Source of the DNA: Phallus indusiatus | Taxonomy: Eukaryota; Basidiomycota; Agaricomycetes; Phallales; Phallaceae | DNA: 64,000 nt | NCBI GenBank assembly: GCA_027605045.1 | Contig: JAQFWX010000036.1 | Location: 124,001 to 188,000 of the forward strand | Reading direction: 5' to 3' | Notes under the pieces: model-generated | Told to the model about the DNA's origin: nothing | Databases searched by the model: none | What the model saw: only the letters and a program-made list of their open reading frames with translations | Part shown: positions 35,340 through 46,754 of the stretch, one piece after another | Numbering within the stretch: position 1 is the stretch's first letter | How the letters are laid out: every line of letters begins with the position of its first letter | Made by a program: the position numbers and the translations under genes

Positions 35340-36110
35340 TGAGTCTCGTATATATCTATCGTTTCAAAGCGTCTTACATTTCCTTCATTGCCGAACCAGC
35401 ATTGTAAATGGACGCGCATTTCATTACTGGACATGGCGACTCTTTTGCAACATTTCATTCCAGTCCCATGGGCCGATGCCTGGTCTCCACCCCATTGTCT
35501 GAAGGCTGTCAGTGTACGAGGCACGAATTTCCCTTCCAGCGACTGGTGGCAAGCCTACACTATCAACATTGCGCAGTACATTCTCTTCTATACTTTCCGA
35601 TAACTTCGGCCCCCTTGAGATTCTGTGCCCTACAGTTACAACCGCATCCTCGGACATCTATGTGGCCTGCCGCTGCCTGCTGCTATAAAACGGGATGAGA
35701 CAAGGCAGAACTCTATTATCCAAGCTTCAAGAATGGCGAACATCTTCAACATTTATTACGTACCACAGCTGCCAATCCGATTCTGAGATGCCCTTTCAAT
35801 ACCTCAAACAGAATTGGCAAAACAATTGAGTGGGCCGACGATGATTGCGCTGGGCTCCTCAATTGGGACGTCGTTGCAGTCATAATTAAGCGCTCCATAT
35901 GTATAAAACCCTTTGTCTATGCCGATACAGGTGCATACTTGTATTGGCAATGCGTACGGAATAACACGGGGAATAATGGGCTGATCCAACTCGCAGGGGA
36001 ATCTTATTATGTGTCTGTGCGGTTGTGGGCAACGGCCGGATATTTCGGGTTCGTCAAATCAGGTGCGAGACGAATTCGAGTGACCATATGTATGCGTTTG
36101 AGAACGTGAA
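35340..36110 (+). pseudogene. Element X, copy 5
   Basis: A near-duplicate of copy 1 (2,131-2,890). The clearest block is a 95-codon open stretch from about 35,830: DDDCAGLLNWDVV, KPFVYADTGAYLYWQCVRNN, GLIQLAGESYYVSVRLWA and GYFGFVKSGARRIR, ending at TGA near 36,108. Upstream blocks (NFPSSDWWQAYTINIAQY near 35,550) lie in other frames. The family is unknown. It faces kinase-like copy G with about 350 bases between. Confidence 0.42.
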
Positions 36111-36455
36111 TAGGACCGTTTCGATTCTGATCATTAATGAAGCGCACCCATCTTAGATATCGAGTGGGCGTTAAGGCTAGGACAATGAACACCCCTACTA
36201 ACAATCTTAATGTGAGCCGATTCCCAGACGTTTCTGTACAGGGTTACGTTCAAGGCTCATGGCGACGGTGGAACCACGGTCTATGAAGATAATCTCCCTA
36301 CAATAATCTGTTTTGTAGGATAAAACATACATGCATGTGTTTAAACAAATTACATAGAGGAATATTGTGAGGTGCGGGGAAAACACCACCAAACTAGTCG
36401 CGAATGTAACTGCAGTGATTGTAAACACCCTGTGAAATCCGATGTTCGTGAAAGC
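36111..36455. other. Tail-to-tail spacer between X copy 5 and kinase-like copy G
   Basis: Counterpart of 2,891-3,231, repeated with few changes. No exon seen. It probably holds the 3' ends of both genes. Confidence 0.45.
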
Positions 36456-39362
36456 GTTACTCAGTCTTATGAGCGTCGACTGATCCACCGTCTGCTTCAT
36501 CGCCCTTTCTGTCTTCTGCTTCAACATCCTCTTCATCCTCTGCTTCATCATCTGCTTCATCCTCTGCTCCATCCTCTGCTGTATAATAAAATTCGGAGCT
36601 ATCAGAATCGTAATCAGAATCTTGCGAAAAAGTGAGAAATTGATGCACCAATTACGACTCAAGTAGGCTCACCGTCAGATACATCACCTGATTCAGGTTG
36701 AATAGGACATATTAAAGGAAGACCTAAGATACGAGCACCTTCATCGCTTTTCGGACTGATGCCCAACACAGCGTGAGTCTTTTGGATAAACTCAAAATCT
36801 TCATAACCAATGCTGAGCACACGGAGGGCTCGATGAATTTGAACTCTGAATGCATTTGAGTCAAAACCGAGGGTGTCCATATCAGAACAATATAGCCTCT
36901 CGGACCCCGAACGATCAAGAGACCAGTATGTGTCCAGCATTTCATCGCGCACCGCCGGTTTCGAAATAAACAAGTATAACTCTTTATACCCGGAAGTTCC
37001 AACCAAACACCTGAGCCTGGAAGGAATCTGGATGTGCCACGAGAATCCAATAACTACATTGACCGTATGTTTGGATAAATCATCTATACAATGACACGAT
37101 AGTAGTGGAATTGGCGTACCAACGCAAACATTACAACACTCGTGTATCCCATCGGTTCTTGCAAGTAAGCAACCAATTTGACTGACATATGCACAAGCCA
37201 ATCGTTCCCAGGCAGCACCATCCGAATCTTCGACATTACATTCAACCACCACTGCCTGGAGATCGTTGATAGCCGAAATGCCTGCTGCATCTACAGGAAC
37301 GCGAATCCTGGAAACACTCAAGTGATATTCAGTACCGTTACATGATGGGAAACGTGATATACCTGAAATGTTCACCACAATCTTCGATGGTCACCTTTGT
37401 ATGCAGTATTTTATTACGAACAAACCAGTCTAATGATGATGGTTCTTTGCATGGAATAAACCCTAATATAGTTGCGTCCGAAGCGTCGAATGTATCGTTG
37501 TGTCGATCGGCTAATAAAATGTAACCAGTGTAGACAGAATATGTTGGTCCGGAGACGTCCTTCCATATATCGACATATATGGCACGATAGAGGTCCCATA
37601 AGAAAGAGGGGGCCAAGGGAACATTCGATCTTGGGGACAAATGCAGCATGTTTACTCTTTCTATAATCTTGTTCGACTCCTCTGGATATATATCGTTAAT
37701 ACGCACTGGCGTCCGCTGAGTATCAGGGACAACTTGTAGAATATTCGGCGACCATTCCTGATAATGAAGAATTAACTCACAATAATAATTTTTCATGCAT
37801 TTAGAGATGAGAAAAATGAACTAACAAATACGACAACCCTGCGTCCGTCTAGAACATTCACATAACAAGAGGCAAGATATCCATCCTCACGGTCTTTGAA
37901 ACCGATAAAATTGCAAGAGAACCCCAGATCCCGCCAAGATATAATGGCATGGTGAGATATACCCTTTGCTACGTAGAGACAGCCTTCCTGTAAGCAGAAG
38001 GCAAACGGTGAGATACAAACAATTAGCGGAATCGTGGTCGGTTCAACCTCACAAAATAAGACAAATCCTGAGATGTATTTGAAGAAGAAATTTCATCAAA
38101 TATTATGGCGGCTCACTGCAAGGCGCAAATCTATGTACCGACCCAATCTATCGCTGAATCTTGGATTGAATTGAGAAAATGGAATACACCACGCTATATA
38201 CATAAATCGTAAGTTTTGATTTTCATTTAGGTGACAAACGAACAATTATGAAAGACAAGGCCAGGGCTTTCTTTTGACATAATTATGCCAAATAGCTGCA
38301 ACACATCTGGATGACTTGCACGAAGGATGAGCCATCGTTTATAACTATTTCATAAGAGACGAATGTATTACCGATATCGCGAGTGCAACTCCTTTTCTGC
38401 TTTGAATTTCTGTTGAAATTATAAGAATATAGCGAAAATACGGCAGTATCTTTTTGTATCACGCACGGAATCAGCATCCCGGCCTTTGTAGACACGGACC
38501 ATCCGTGTCTGACTCTCTTGTTTCCATCGGACCTCCCAGTGTTCAACTTGTCCATTTGAGCTGCTCTTGAGCAGGTTTAGATCACAAAGTCTGATTTTTT
38601 CGAGCTGGCTATTTTCAGAAGACTTTTAGAACGTGAACGACTAACCCGACTTACAGAGTCCATCTCGTCTGTGTTGCTGCTTATTTGTAGACGTATCATT
38701 CCCCTAAACTAAATGTGGCACTGGAATGAGCTTAGAGCTGCTTCAAATATATTTGTGCACACCATAAGATTACTCCGAAACTTTTCTATCTCATTTTGAT
38801 ATCGTGCTAATGAATCTTTTTCTCGATCAGCTGTGAAATAACCGCGAAGGAATTTCGGTTTATCCGATTTATCGAATGACTTGAGATCTTCGGATATGTG
38901 TTGCAAGTATCTATTCGAACGGATTCAGGCCTTGATATTTATAGGAGCAGAATTGCATACCGGTAAAACATTTCGCAATCTTTTTCAAAGTAATTCAACG
39001 TGGACGTGGTTTCGGAATTCTTCTTAGTCTCTTCATGGAGTATCTGCAGGATTGTTGTGACAGTGATTGTTAGCTCCTTATAACTATCTTGGTTTTGTCG
39101 CATTTGCTGATTTCTCATCAGTTGAGTTCCATGTATCTATTAGCTGACTCACTTGAATAGGCTTTAGCAGAGTCTTAAATAGCTCTGCTGCGCCCTTTAG
39201 ATATGGGAATGGCAGAAGACCGCCAGCGGCACTAGCTAATTCAGCAACTTGGAAGGCATAAGACACCCAGTCGATTTCTTTTTGTAGAATTGATACTGTG
39301 GTTGAAGCTGATGCCTCAGGCTCCTTCTGGGTACTAGGAGATTTTTTCTTTCGAAAACGCAT
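36456..39362 (-). pseudogene. Kinase-like array protein, copy G (single nonsense codon)
   Basis: Closest relative of copy B and its partner in the large duplication. ATG 39362-39360 (MRFRKKKS) to TAA 36458-36456. All exons are recognisable: AAELASAAGGLLPFPYL, ISEDLKSFDKSDK, RMVRVYKGR, the middle exon (37,338-37,796), IRVPVDAAG, TYWSLDRSGSERL and the longest acidic tail of the family (from about 36,615). In the kinase-N-lobe-like exon near 38,415 the codon matching the Tyr in FLYFQQKF reads TAA (plus strand gaaattataag versus gaaagtataag), truncating the protein inside that module. Apart from this, the copy looks intact, so the mutation may be recent, a sequencing error or RNA-edited. Confidence 0.65.
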
Positions 39363-39510
39363 ACTTTGGAGACAGATTGTGTGGCGTAAAGTGGTACATC
39401 AACTGTTTAATATATATCGAATGCGCGCTTTTCCTATGCCTGTCACGAAGCTTCCTGTATAGCCTCTGGGAACAGCATTCAATGTCGTCCAATTGTAGCT
39501 GCATTGCGTG
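39363..39510. promoter_or_regulatory. Upstream region of copy G, cut at the array boundary
   Basis: Matches the upstream regions of copies B, C and E (tatagcctctgggaacagc, gtcgtccaattgtagctg). The match stops at about 39,510, where sequence of the Ran-binding-protein gene begins. Confidence 0.5.
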
Positions 39511-41116
39511 GCTTGTTAAAAGAAACTGATAGATTGCCTTCTTGCTCTTTGAAGACTGTTTTCGCACCACTGCTCTCAGCCACTGGTTGAGCATCGTCTT
39601 TCGCGGTAAGCATTTCATCAAAACTCTTCGGTTGCTCTGCACCGTCTCCGTCTTCGTCCCCGCTAGCATTTGAACTTCCTTCACCACTGTCAGGTGCTGG
39701 GCTGTCTTCCGATTTTTTCTGCTTTTTGGACGGCCGTGAAGTTGCCGCCATGAATTTACCTGAACGATTGCTGTACGATTCAAATGCATTTGTGTGGCGA
39801 GCTGGGGATTTAGAACGAGAGGGAGATCTTGAACCTGAGTTTGAGGCTGTGGTGGAAGAGCCAAAGGCGGATGGTTTGGCTGAAGCGAACGGCAAACTAC
39901 TAGACACATATTTGCCAAACTTTGATGATCTAAATAAAGCTGACGGGATAGGTTTAGTGCTAGTATCGCTTTGAGGTTGTACTGATGGCTGAGGTGTGGA
40001 TGTGCTTCCAAACGTATGCTTGCTAGTTGATCCAAAGACATTGGCGGTGTTGGCGGTGGCGAAAGGAGAACTGGCACCGGCATAACGAGCGAATCCGGAC
40101 TGAAAATGTAGTGCGTTATTAATAAAATCAAAAAGATTCAAAGGAGACCAGAACTCACAAGCGGTGCGGCGGCTGTTGTGGGTTTGTCTGTTCCGTTACC
40201 TGTAGTTTCAACTTTCTCCTTATCAGGTGGGGGGGTAATCCGTGTCTTCTCTCGGGGTTTGACATCTTCATCATCCCTTCGACGTTTGCCCGAACAGGCT
40301 TCCGCGTCAGTCTTTGATGAAGCATCCACAATATCTACGTCCGTGCGTGAATCTGATTCTGGGACTTCTTCTGCCGAATTGTTTTCCACTTCAGCAGATT
40401 TCTTCACAGCGCAAGGAACATCATCGCTATCACTTTAGCGTTGACACTTTTCGAAGTGTCATCATCACCGCCTTTACCGTCAGAGCCGGGATCAACAGGT
40501 TCAGGACCCTCATCCTGTGCGTCAACGTCGTCGGTTGCTGAACCTTGCAACTTGCGTTGGGCATCTTTCCAGCTCAGATTTTTAACGCATTTGCGTATCT
40601 GATGTACTTTGGTATCATGTGCGGGTGATTTGATAACGGCGGGTAACTCCGTGGCAGGGGAAGTTTTGGGCGAGGTATATGCTCTGCCACTGCACCGTTC
40701 TCGTCGGACAGCCCAGTAGACTTGACCCTGTTCTTCTTTGAGGGAAGATCGGATTCCGATTTGTTCAAAGCGGAAACACTTTCTTCGTCCTGTAAAGCAG
40801 AAGAGAGGAAAAACCAAGTTGGGTAAGCTGGAAGCTGGGCGATAAGGGAGTTTAAAACATTGAACTCATACCTTTGGAGTGCTGGGTTCTGTAGAGACTT
40901 CCCGAAGTCGCTTCTTGCTCTTTTGAGGGTTTGCTGTAATAAAGCATCATGTTAATAAACCAATGCAGTAATGTTCGAAAAGTTGTTTCTCATTAAACCT
41001 TCAGGCAAAGGCGTGCACGCATCTTCATCCTGCACAACAATGTCCGACTTCTCATCCGGAGATGCGCTTGATTCGTCGACGGGAACGTCGTCTGGTTTTA
41101 ACTCCTTATCAAACAT
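39511..41116 (-). pseudogene. Yrb2/NUP50-like Ran-binding nucleoporin gene, truncated by the array and frameshifted
   Basis: ATG 41116-41114 (MFDKELKPDDVPVDES). Exons: DEKSDIVVQDEDACTPLP-E; ANPQKSKKRLREVSTEPSTPK (41,000-40,870); DEESVSALNKSESDLPSKKN; HDTKVHQIRKCVKNLSWKDAQ; GKRRRDDEDVKPREKTR; then an FG-like, Ser-rich region (SGFARYAGASSPFATAN, VFGSTSKHTFGSTS) and PKSFDEML near 39,630. This is the order in fungal Yrb2/Hba1-type proteins, which assist CRM1 export, where a C-terminal Ran-binding domain should follow KEQE. Here the domain is absent: the sequence runs into copy G upstream DNA at about 39,510-39,545. Two apparent one-base losses (near 40,675 and near 40,435) also break the frame. 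Likely dead. Confidence 0.7.
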
Positions 41117-41458
41117 GCTGAAGAGAAAACAACTGTCCAACAAAAGTGTAAAAGGGAGGCAGAAAGGAACAAGGCTCAAACAACACAATGAGAATTCCTG
41201 CTTACTTAATAATTCAAGGGACCGCTTCGGCTTGGACAAAAAGGCCAAAAAATTTCACAACAACGGACGTATCACGGACAATACGTATTACTCTAGTCTT
41301 TGTATCATTGTTCTTCTCAGTATTAGTAAGAGTTTCAATTTCTAATATAATACTAATGCTAGGATCAATAGACTCGAGACAAAGATCAGACAGCACGGAT
41401 ATGCAAAACTTTAAATTATTTGAACACGCCAAAACCACCCCGTTCCCTAACACCTGTA
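41117..41458. other. Intergenic interval
   Basis: Between the Ran-binding pseudogene's start and the end of the 7TM gene. AT-rich, with no family motif. It should hold the pseudogene's former promoter and the 7TM gene's 3' end. Confidence 0.5.
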
Positions 41459-43264
41459 TTAGCTAGTCGTTGATGCTTTCCATTCCCCTGCGTTCGAAGA
41501 AGCATCGTCTTCACCACTCGCCGCTTTCGGCACGTTCGTTTTCGTCTGGTCCGCCTCCTGGGCCGTATGGACGTGCTGTGTAATGTCAAAAGTGAGTGAT
41601 CTTCGATGTGACGGATTATTGAAGGCCGGTCGTGTGGTGGCCAGTAGACTATTCGTTGTTGGAATATGAGATAGACCTAACCCGACCTGCAGCAAAAAAC
41701 ATTTTAATCAGATTATATCGTGATATAACTTGTAGGCGATCAAAGGTACCCGGACGATGATAAGATTAAATGTAATTCCCTATCAAAGACTAAAATTAGT
41801 TTCCATTTGAAAAAATATCAGAAAAAAGTTAAATTACAATGATAGGAACAAGCATATCGATCCCTGAAGAGGTCATATTAGCTCAGTTGAGGCAGGAAAA
41901 AAAAGTACCGTGGATGTATACCTATATACTGGGCATACGTTCCGGACACATAAGTGATCAATGACATCAACAAAGTGCTCGAATATATAGCGCCACTTTC
42001 GAGAAGAATAGTCACCACCGGCCATAAGGAATTACCTTTCAAACCAGCAATGCCGTTGCTAGCCCACCAGATGCGGAGACTACGTAATGAATGCAGAGAC
42101 GAGCGGTGATCAGTGAAAAGTGATGGATAAATTATGAGTTATATACGGACATAATCAAAAAAGTTGTTGAAACATTCTGAGCGATGGTGAGCGAGAAAAA
42201 GGCTCTTGCCCACTTTGTCAAAGTCGGAGCGAAGAGCTATATACCGAGTGTGAGTAAAAGTAGAAGTAAAGGAAAATAAAAGATTTACACGTGAGGACGA
42301 CAAAGCGATGAGGGTAGTACTTGCTATGGCCGTGGCTGCGTACGAATGAGGCGCAAGCTTTGAAGCAGAAGGAAATTCAAGCATACTAATGGCAGCAAAA
42401 AGCATCAAAATGGGGAAAATGACGATATACCGATTACGACCTAAAAGAAATCGTGTCAGATTTGAGCGTGGCAGAGATAGAAGTATTGTTTACCCCAAAC
42501 GACGTATAATCTGTATATCTGTTTCTATGTTTCAGTTTTTTCTTCAAATAAAGCAAATTCTTATTTCTCGCTCACAAATAGCGAATCGGCAATGATTGTC
42601 AACACCTGATAAAGTGCAGTACGAGAGACCTGCCAAAAAAATTGGTCAATTTAGCGTTGAAATTTTATAGAAAGGAAGTCATTACCTCTTTCCTAACAAC
42701 AATTTCAGCGTTCTTTTCAAGCGAAGTGTACATTTTACTTACCACTGAGACAGATCCTCAAAATACTCAGAGATGGCATTCGGGTTTTCCCCAAGCGAGG
42801 ACTGTAGACCGATAAAGGCGTCTACCAGGGGCACAGAATATTCTCAGAAAAGACCTAGAAAATGCAACAAGAAAGTCATACCCATGATCCTACTCCAACT
42901 TAAGCCAAAATTTGTGCCTATAAGAATCCACTACAGGAAGATGTAAGCTTTGCAAGGAACAAAAAAGTATAGTTATTTTTACCATAGCAACAGCTGTAGT
43001 AAGAAAGGGCCAGTTGATATTTCCGCTTCTCCTGTTAAGTATATCAAAGTCAGAATATACCCGGGTAGTACGAATGTGAATGTGATTTAACTTGTGGAGC
43101 AAGACATAAATGCATGCAAAAAATAAAACCTAGAGAAATGAGTAGTAATACGTCTTTCATGAATGGTTGAAAGAATTTTGTTTACATACTTGATAAATTC
43201 CAAAGAGAATAGCTTGTGTGATAATTGCAGCAAGGACGGATACGTCTAATCTGATACCAGGCAT
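41459..43264 (-). CDS. Seven-transmembrane protein of an Agaricomycete-expanded family
   Basis: About nine small exons from ATG 43264-43262 (MPGIRLDVSVLAAIITQ) to TAA 41461-41459. Predicted membrane segments: VLAAIITQAILFGIYQ; VLFFACIYVLLHK (near 43,110); a loop with DAFIGLQSSLGENPNA (near 42,820); ALYQVLTIIADSLF then IYRLYVVWGRNRY (42,630-42,440); IVIFPILMLFAAI; SYAATAIASTTLIAL; AIYSSTLLMSLITYV (near 41,965); and DMLVPIIGITFNLIIVRVGLG, followed by a hydrophilic C-terminal tail (HRRSLTFDITQHV). The RLYVVWGRN motif between TM segments is typical of the large unnamed Agaricomycete 7TM family; no ligand or function is known to me. Introns have clear GT..AG ends (for example GG|gtaaac...tttag near 42,505-42,450). 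The gene appears intact. Confidence 0.75.
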
Positions 43265-45546
43265 ATCGAATTAAAGAGGGAATGTCAATGTCAATGTGTC
43301 GTTCTAGCAATAATATGACGCGATGAGCATAAAGACAGACGGTCTGCGTTTAGAAATTGGTATCCTGTTTTTTTTTTCAGCGTCCTATATAGCCATAGCT
43401 TGATATATCCTCCGAGTCCAGCTCCTAAGGGAGAAGAATTCTATTCGTCTTTCGGCTGATATGGAATAAGATTTGAAATAATCGTTCATGAAATTGACCG
43501 CTATTCAATACTTCGAATTGGAATGGATTGACGTTTGAACTTGGGACTTGTTCGTGAAGCTGACCATCATTTTATGATTCAATAATGTTCCACTGGCAGG
43601 CACCGGAAATTCAACGAGCTATTTAGACGTCCCTTTCCGTTCTAAGACTCCGTCGGTGAAGCTAGTGCCATAGATTTTTTCAGTTTTGAGTTCGTTGTTG
43701 GGGCCTGGGGCCATTACTACCAAATCCCATTGTAAGTGAGTGAAAGTGAATCCGAACCAAAAAACTTGGACGGAACCAAACCTTAAACGTACTCTCAGCA
43801 GAGACGGCGACATCGGTTGGCTGGCAAATTCCGTCAAAATAGCAACTTTCCGAGCTTTCAACCCGACAAGACAATTAACGAATGCCCAACGGACGACAAT
43901 CATCGTCGATCAACAACGAATATTGATTTCAAAAAACCGTCACTAGTTCATTGGCAAAGCCTGAAGCAGGTCAAAGCCAAGCCTGAGATCGCGGTTGCCG
44001 CTGTCACTGCAGTGGTGCTTTCTCCCCTGAAGGCATAATTTTGGCAAGCGATTTTACTTACGCTCAGATGACAGAAACACCGCACCGCGCGGTTGAGAAA
44101 GAAAAAGGCACGCTGGCGGATGTCGGACATCCACACACGTACTATGTTCACGGACACCGCCACTCGATCCCGGCGATATCCTCCTAAAGCTGTCAATCGT
44201 GGCGAGCTAAGACAACGACCAAAGCGGTGGCAGAACACTAGGACACGTCTTAACGAATTAAAAAATCGTCAGCTATGGCATTCCGAAACTTCCAGGAGTT
44301 CAACTGGCGGCTTCTTGGCCCCCTTGGTGTGAAGAATTCGACTCGGATATTCAATACTCAGTTCCGAGCTGCTTGATGCGTTGTAACCATGCATCGTTCT
44401 AAAAAGCCATGAATGTTCTCCCATCAGTCAAATCATCTTCCTCTTCTTGACGACGTAGACACGTCTTTTTCATTTTATCAAGTTTGACGGAAGCACGCCC
44501 GGTCCAAATCTCGGAACAGTAGTAAGTGCAATAACGTGTAATAGTACTATTATTATCACCTACATTCTTTCACAGAAGCCTTCATTACTACAAAAAGACC
44601 AAGTATACTAATATAGACATGCGCCATGCACATTTGAATACTCTCCTTCAACAAGGGGCCGGATAAACCCGAGGCTTCAAAGCATACCATGCTAGTTTAA
44701 CCAAACCAGGTAATCGATTCAAGTACCCGAGTGAAAAGGGACCCTAAAAAATAAATTCGGAAAATGTCGATATCACAAGATGACGCATAAGGCTTCTAAC
44801 AGTTCGGCGGATTTGGGGTTTATTCATGCATATCTACTTGTAACGCCGAGGAACCGACGCTAACAGGCGTCACCATTTGAGATGACAAGATTAACGATTA
44901 TCGTCCCAACAATTATCTTGGTCAGTCAAAATCTTGTCAGAGAAGGAATTAGGCCGCTCTGACTGAGGACGTCTGGTCCACACGGAAACGCCTTCAGTTT
45001 AGAAGAAAAGAAATTCAACCTCGTGTGCGACTCTTCCCCTTGTGTCGATGTAGCCATAGAAACTTTCTATTACGCGTCGTTACTTTAAAAGCAACCGACG
45101 GGCTTAGGAATTATACAAAACAAAACAATTAGACTAGACTTAGACTTTGACCTGTCGTCCATACACAAGTGAACCAACAGGAGAAAAGCTGTGCTCAGCC
45201 AAGCCAGGGAAATCTCCGTGTAGAAAATAATCATCGGGTATGAAAAAAAAATGCTCTAGTATTAAACGCAGAAGGTCAACGAGATGAATGAGTTCGTCAG
45301 TGAGGATAGTAGGCCAGGCAAGTACTGGATAATACGAGCTTCAAATGTTCGCCAAATGAATAAATGCATGTCAAATGACAAGGTTCTAGAGTGAACGGTG
45401 GATGAACGACTAAGCTAAAATTTTGAGATTAATTGTCTTCGTAGGGGTAAAAAAACATCAGACTCAACCTGGTCATACCGTATACACGCCATGTGATTTA
45501 TGGCTTACCCTTTTTTCTTCTGTTCTTCTTGCTTTTTCATTCTCTC
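43265..45546. other. Long interval with no supported gene
   Basis: About 2.3 kb. Open stretches at 43,619-43,903 and 43,948-44,238 (minus) and 43,817-44,332 (plus) lack recognisable motifs and credible starts or splice sites, and overlap on opposite strands. The rest (44,340-45,500) is AT-rich with no exon-like sequence. I found no tRNA cloverleaf or repeat by eye. Confidence 0.5.
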
Positions 45547-46545
45547 CTCTAAACTCTTTGCATGGCATCCGACGGGGGTGATTTCTGCAGTTTGTCGTAA
45601 TCATACCAGACAAGAACAGATTCACCGGTAGCAGCTACACTGCGATGAGTATAAGAGTAAACAATAGCTTCGTGTTTGAAGCGAGTGATTGAAGGAGGTT
45701 CAACAGACACTAGACGATGTGTTATCAAGATCTAGGTGTGAGAGCAGGAAATTCAGTATAAATGACAGAACTGCAAGAAATTTTGAATATGGCACGCACT
45801 GTGTCTAGGTATACAATTGAACGTTTATAATCGACGAAGATTGATTTCAGGATTAGGCAGATTCCTTGAGTTGAAAGGAAGTTATTGACCGCTTCTGAGC
45901 CTCCGACCTGGTGATAGACAGAGGTAAGCCACTGAAGGCGACTCTGGAAATTTTGATGTTAATAGAAATACTCGTTAATTTTCAGAAGTTTGAATCTCAC
46001 GCATTCAATATATCTGCCTATTCAACGGAGATTCGTGGATCTTTGAATATGTTCTGGGTGGTATACATAGAAACGAGCTGACCGTATTGAACATTATTGA
46101 CATGCCTGAGTGTATTATATAAGGAGTTGATCATTCTTTATCTATCTCTTGTAAACTAAGGACTTGCCTAAAGCTGTCTATCTCACCCCACATGACCTTG
46201 TGCTCGTAAAACGAATCGGGATCATAGCCGTTCTTAAGGGCGTAATCTCTTGCTTCTTTGACAATCTCATTCCTAAAACATTGTATTGATGTGATATTGG
46301 AGCCAGATTTGGGTAATCGGTTCAAAATGGGTGTGGTGGGTGTAGTGGAAATAGTGGTCGTAACCGTCGTACGAGGAGGTTCGTCGGGAGAGGCGAGACC
46401 TATTTCACCTTCTGCGAGATAGAAAGGCGATGATGGATCACGAAATGCCTGCTGAAGAGCCTAAATAAAGCAATCGCAGAAAAAGGATGCAAATACATAG
46501 AAATATGTACGAGATAAATACTTATATACTGGATGCAGAAGACGA
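45547..46545 (-). CDS. Thioesterase-like (4HBT/hotdog) protein, probably mitochondrial
   Basis: About five exons on the minus strand. Reading 5' to 3': ALQQAFRDPSSPFYLAEGE near 46,460; the proline/threonine stretch TTTISTTPTTP; FRNEIVKEARDYAL and FYEHKVMWGEIDSFR (46,290-46,150); HVNNVQYGQLV (near 46,105); RLQWLTSVYHQVGG and NFLSTQGICLILKSIFVDYKR (45,940-45,815); then SVAATGESVLVWYDYDKL ending DAMQRV-stop at 45,547. HVNNV(Q/R)Y and a C-terminal WYDYDKL are characteristic of the fungal 4HBT_2 proteins. Hotdog enzymes hydrolyse acyl-CoA-type thioesters; the substrate here is unknown. The start is unclear: a candidate ATG at 46,547 needs a phase-compatible intron I cannot confirm. Confidence 0.65.
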
Positions 46546-46754
46546 CATGGGCCTCAGACTGAGCCTGTCAATCGCTGGGAAGACCCGACGCTAATTTTGT
46601 AAGTCATCTCAGCCAAAACGAACATTGACAGTGCTGAGCTGCTCAATTTATGCCGTGTCAATGATTGACCGCCAAGAGCGGCGCGGGTCCGCCGCGACTG
46701 GTCTTGGTAACAGTCTCATGCGTCAATGGCAGGCTTTCAGCGGAAGCAAAATTT

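Noticed and set aside
1..39510. Transposon or retroelement as the driver of the repeats
   Set aside because: I found no reverse transcriptase, transposase, LTR or terminal inverted repeat in the units. Unequal crossing-over between duplicated genes explains the layout better.
39726..39974. Plus-strand 82-codon open frame within the Ran-binding gene
   Set aside because: Antisense shadow of the FG/Ser-rich exon; composition follows the minus-strand codons.
40400..40440. 32-nt intron (gtgatagcg...gtgaag) to explain the second frame change in the Ran-binding gene
   Set aside because: Too short for a basidiomycete intron, so a one-base loss in the A run is the simpler reading.
43619..44332. Overlapping open frames on both strands as a gene
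   Set aside because: No recognisable motif, no consistent splice sites and no credible start.
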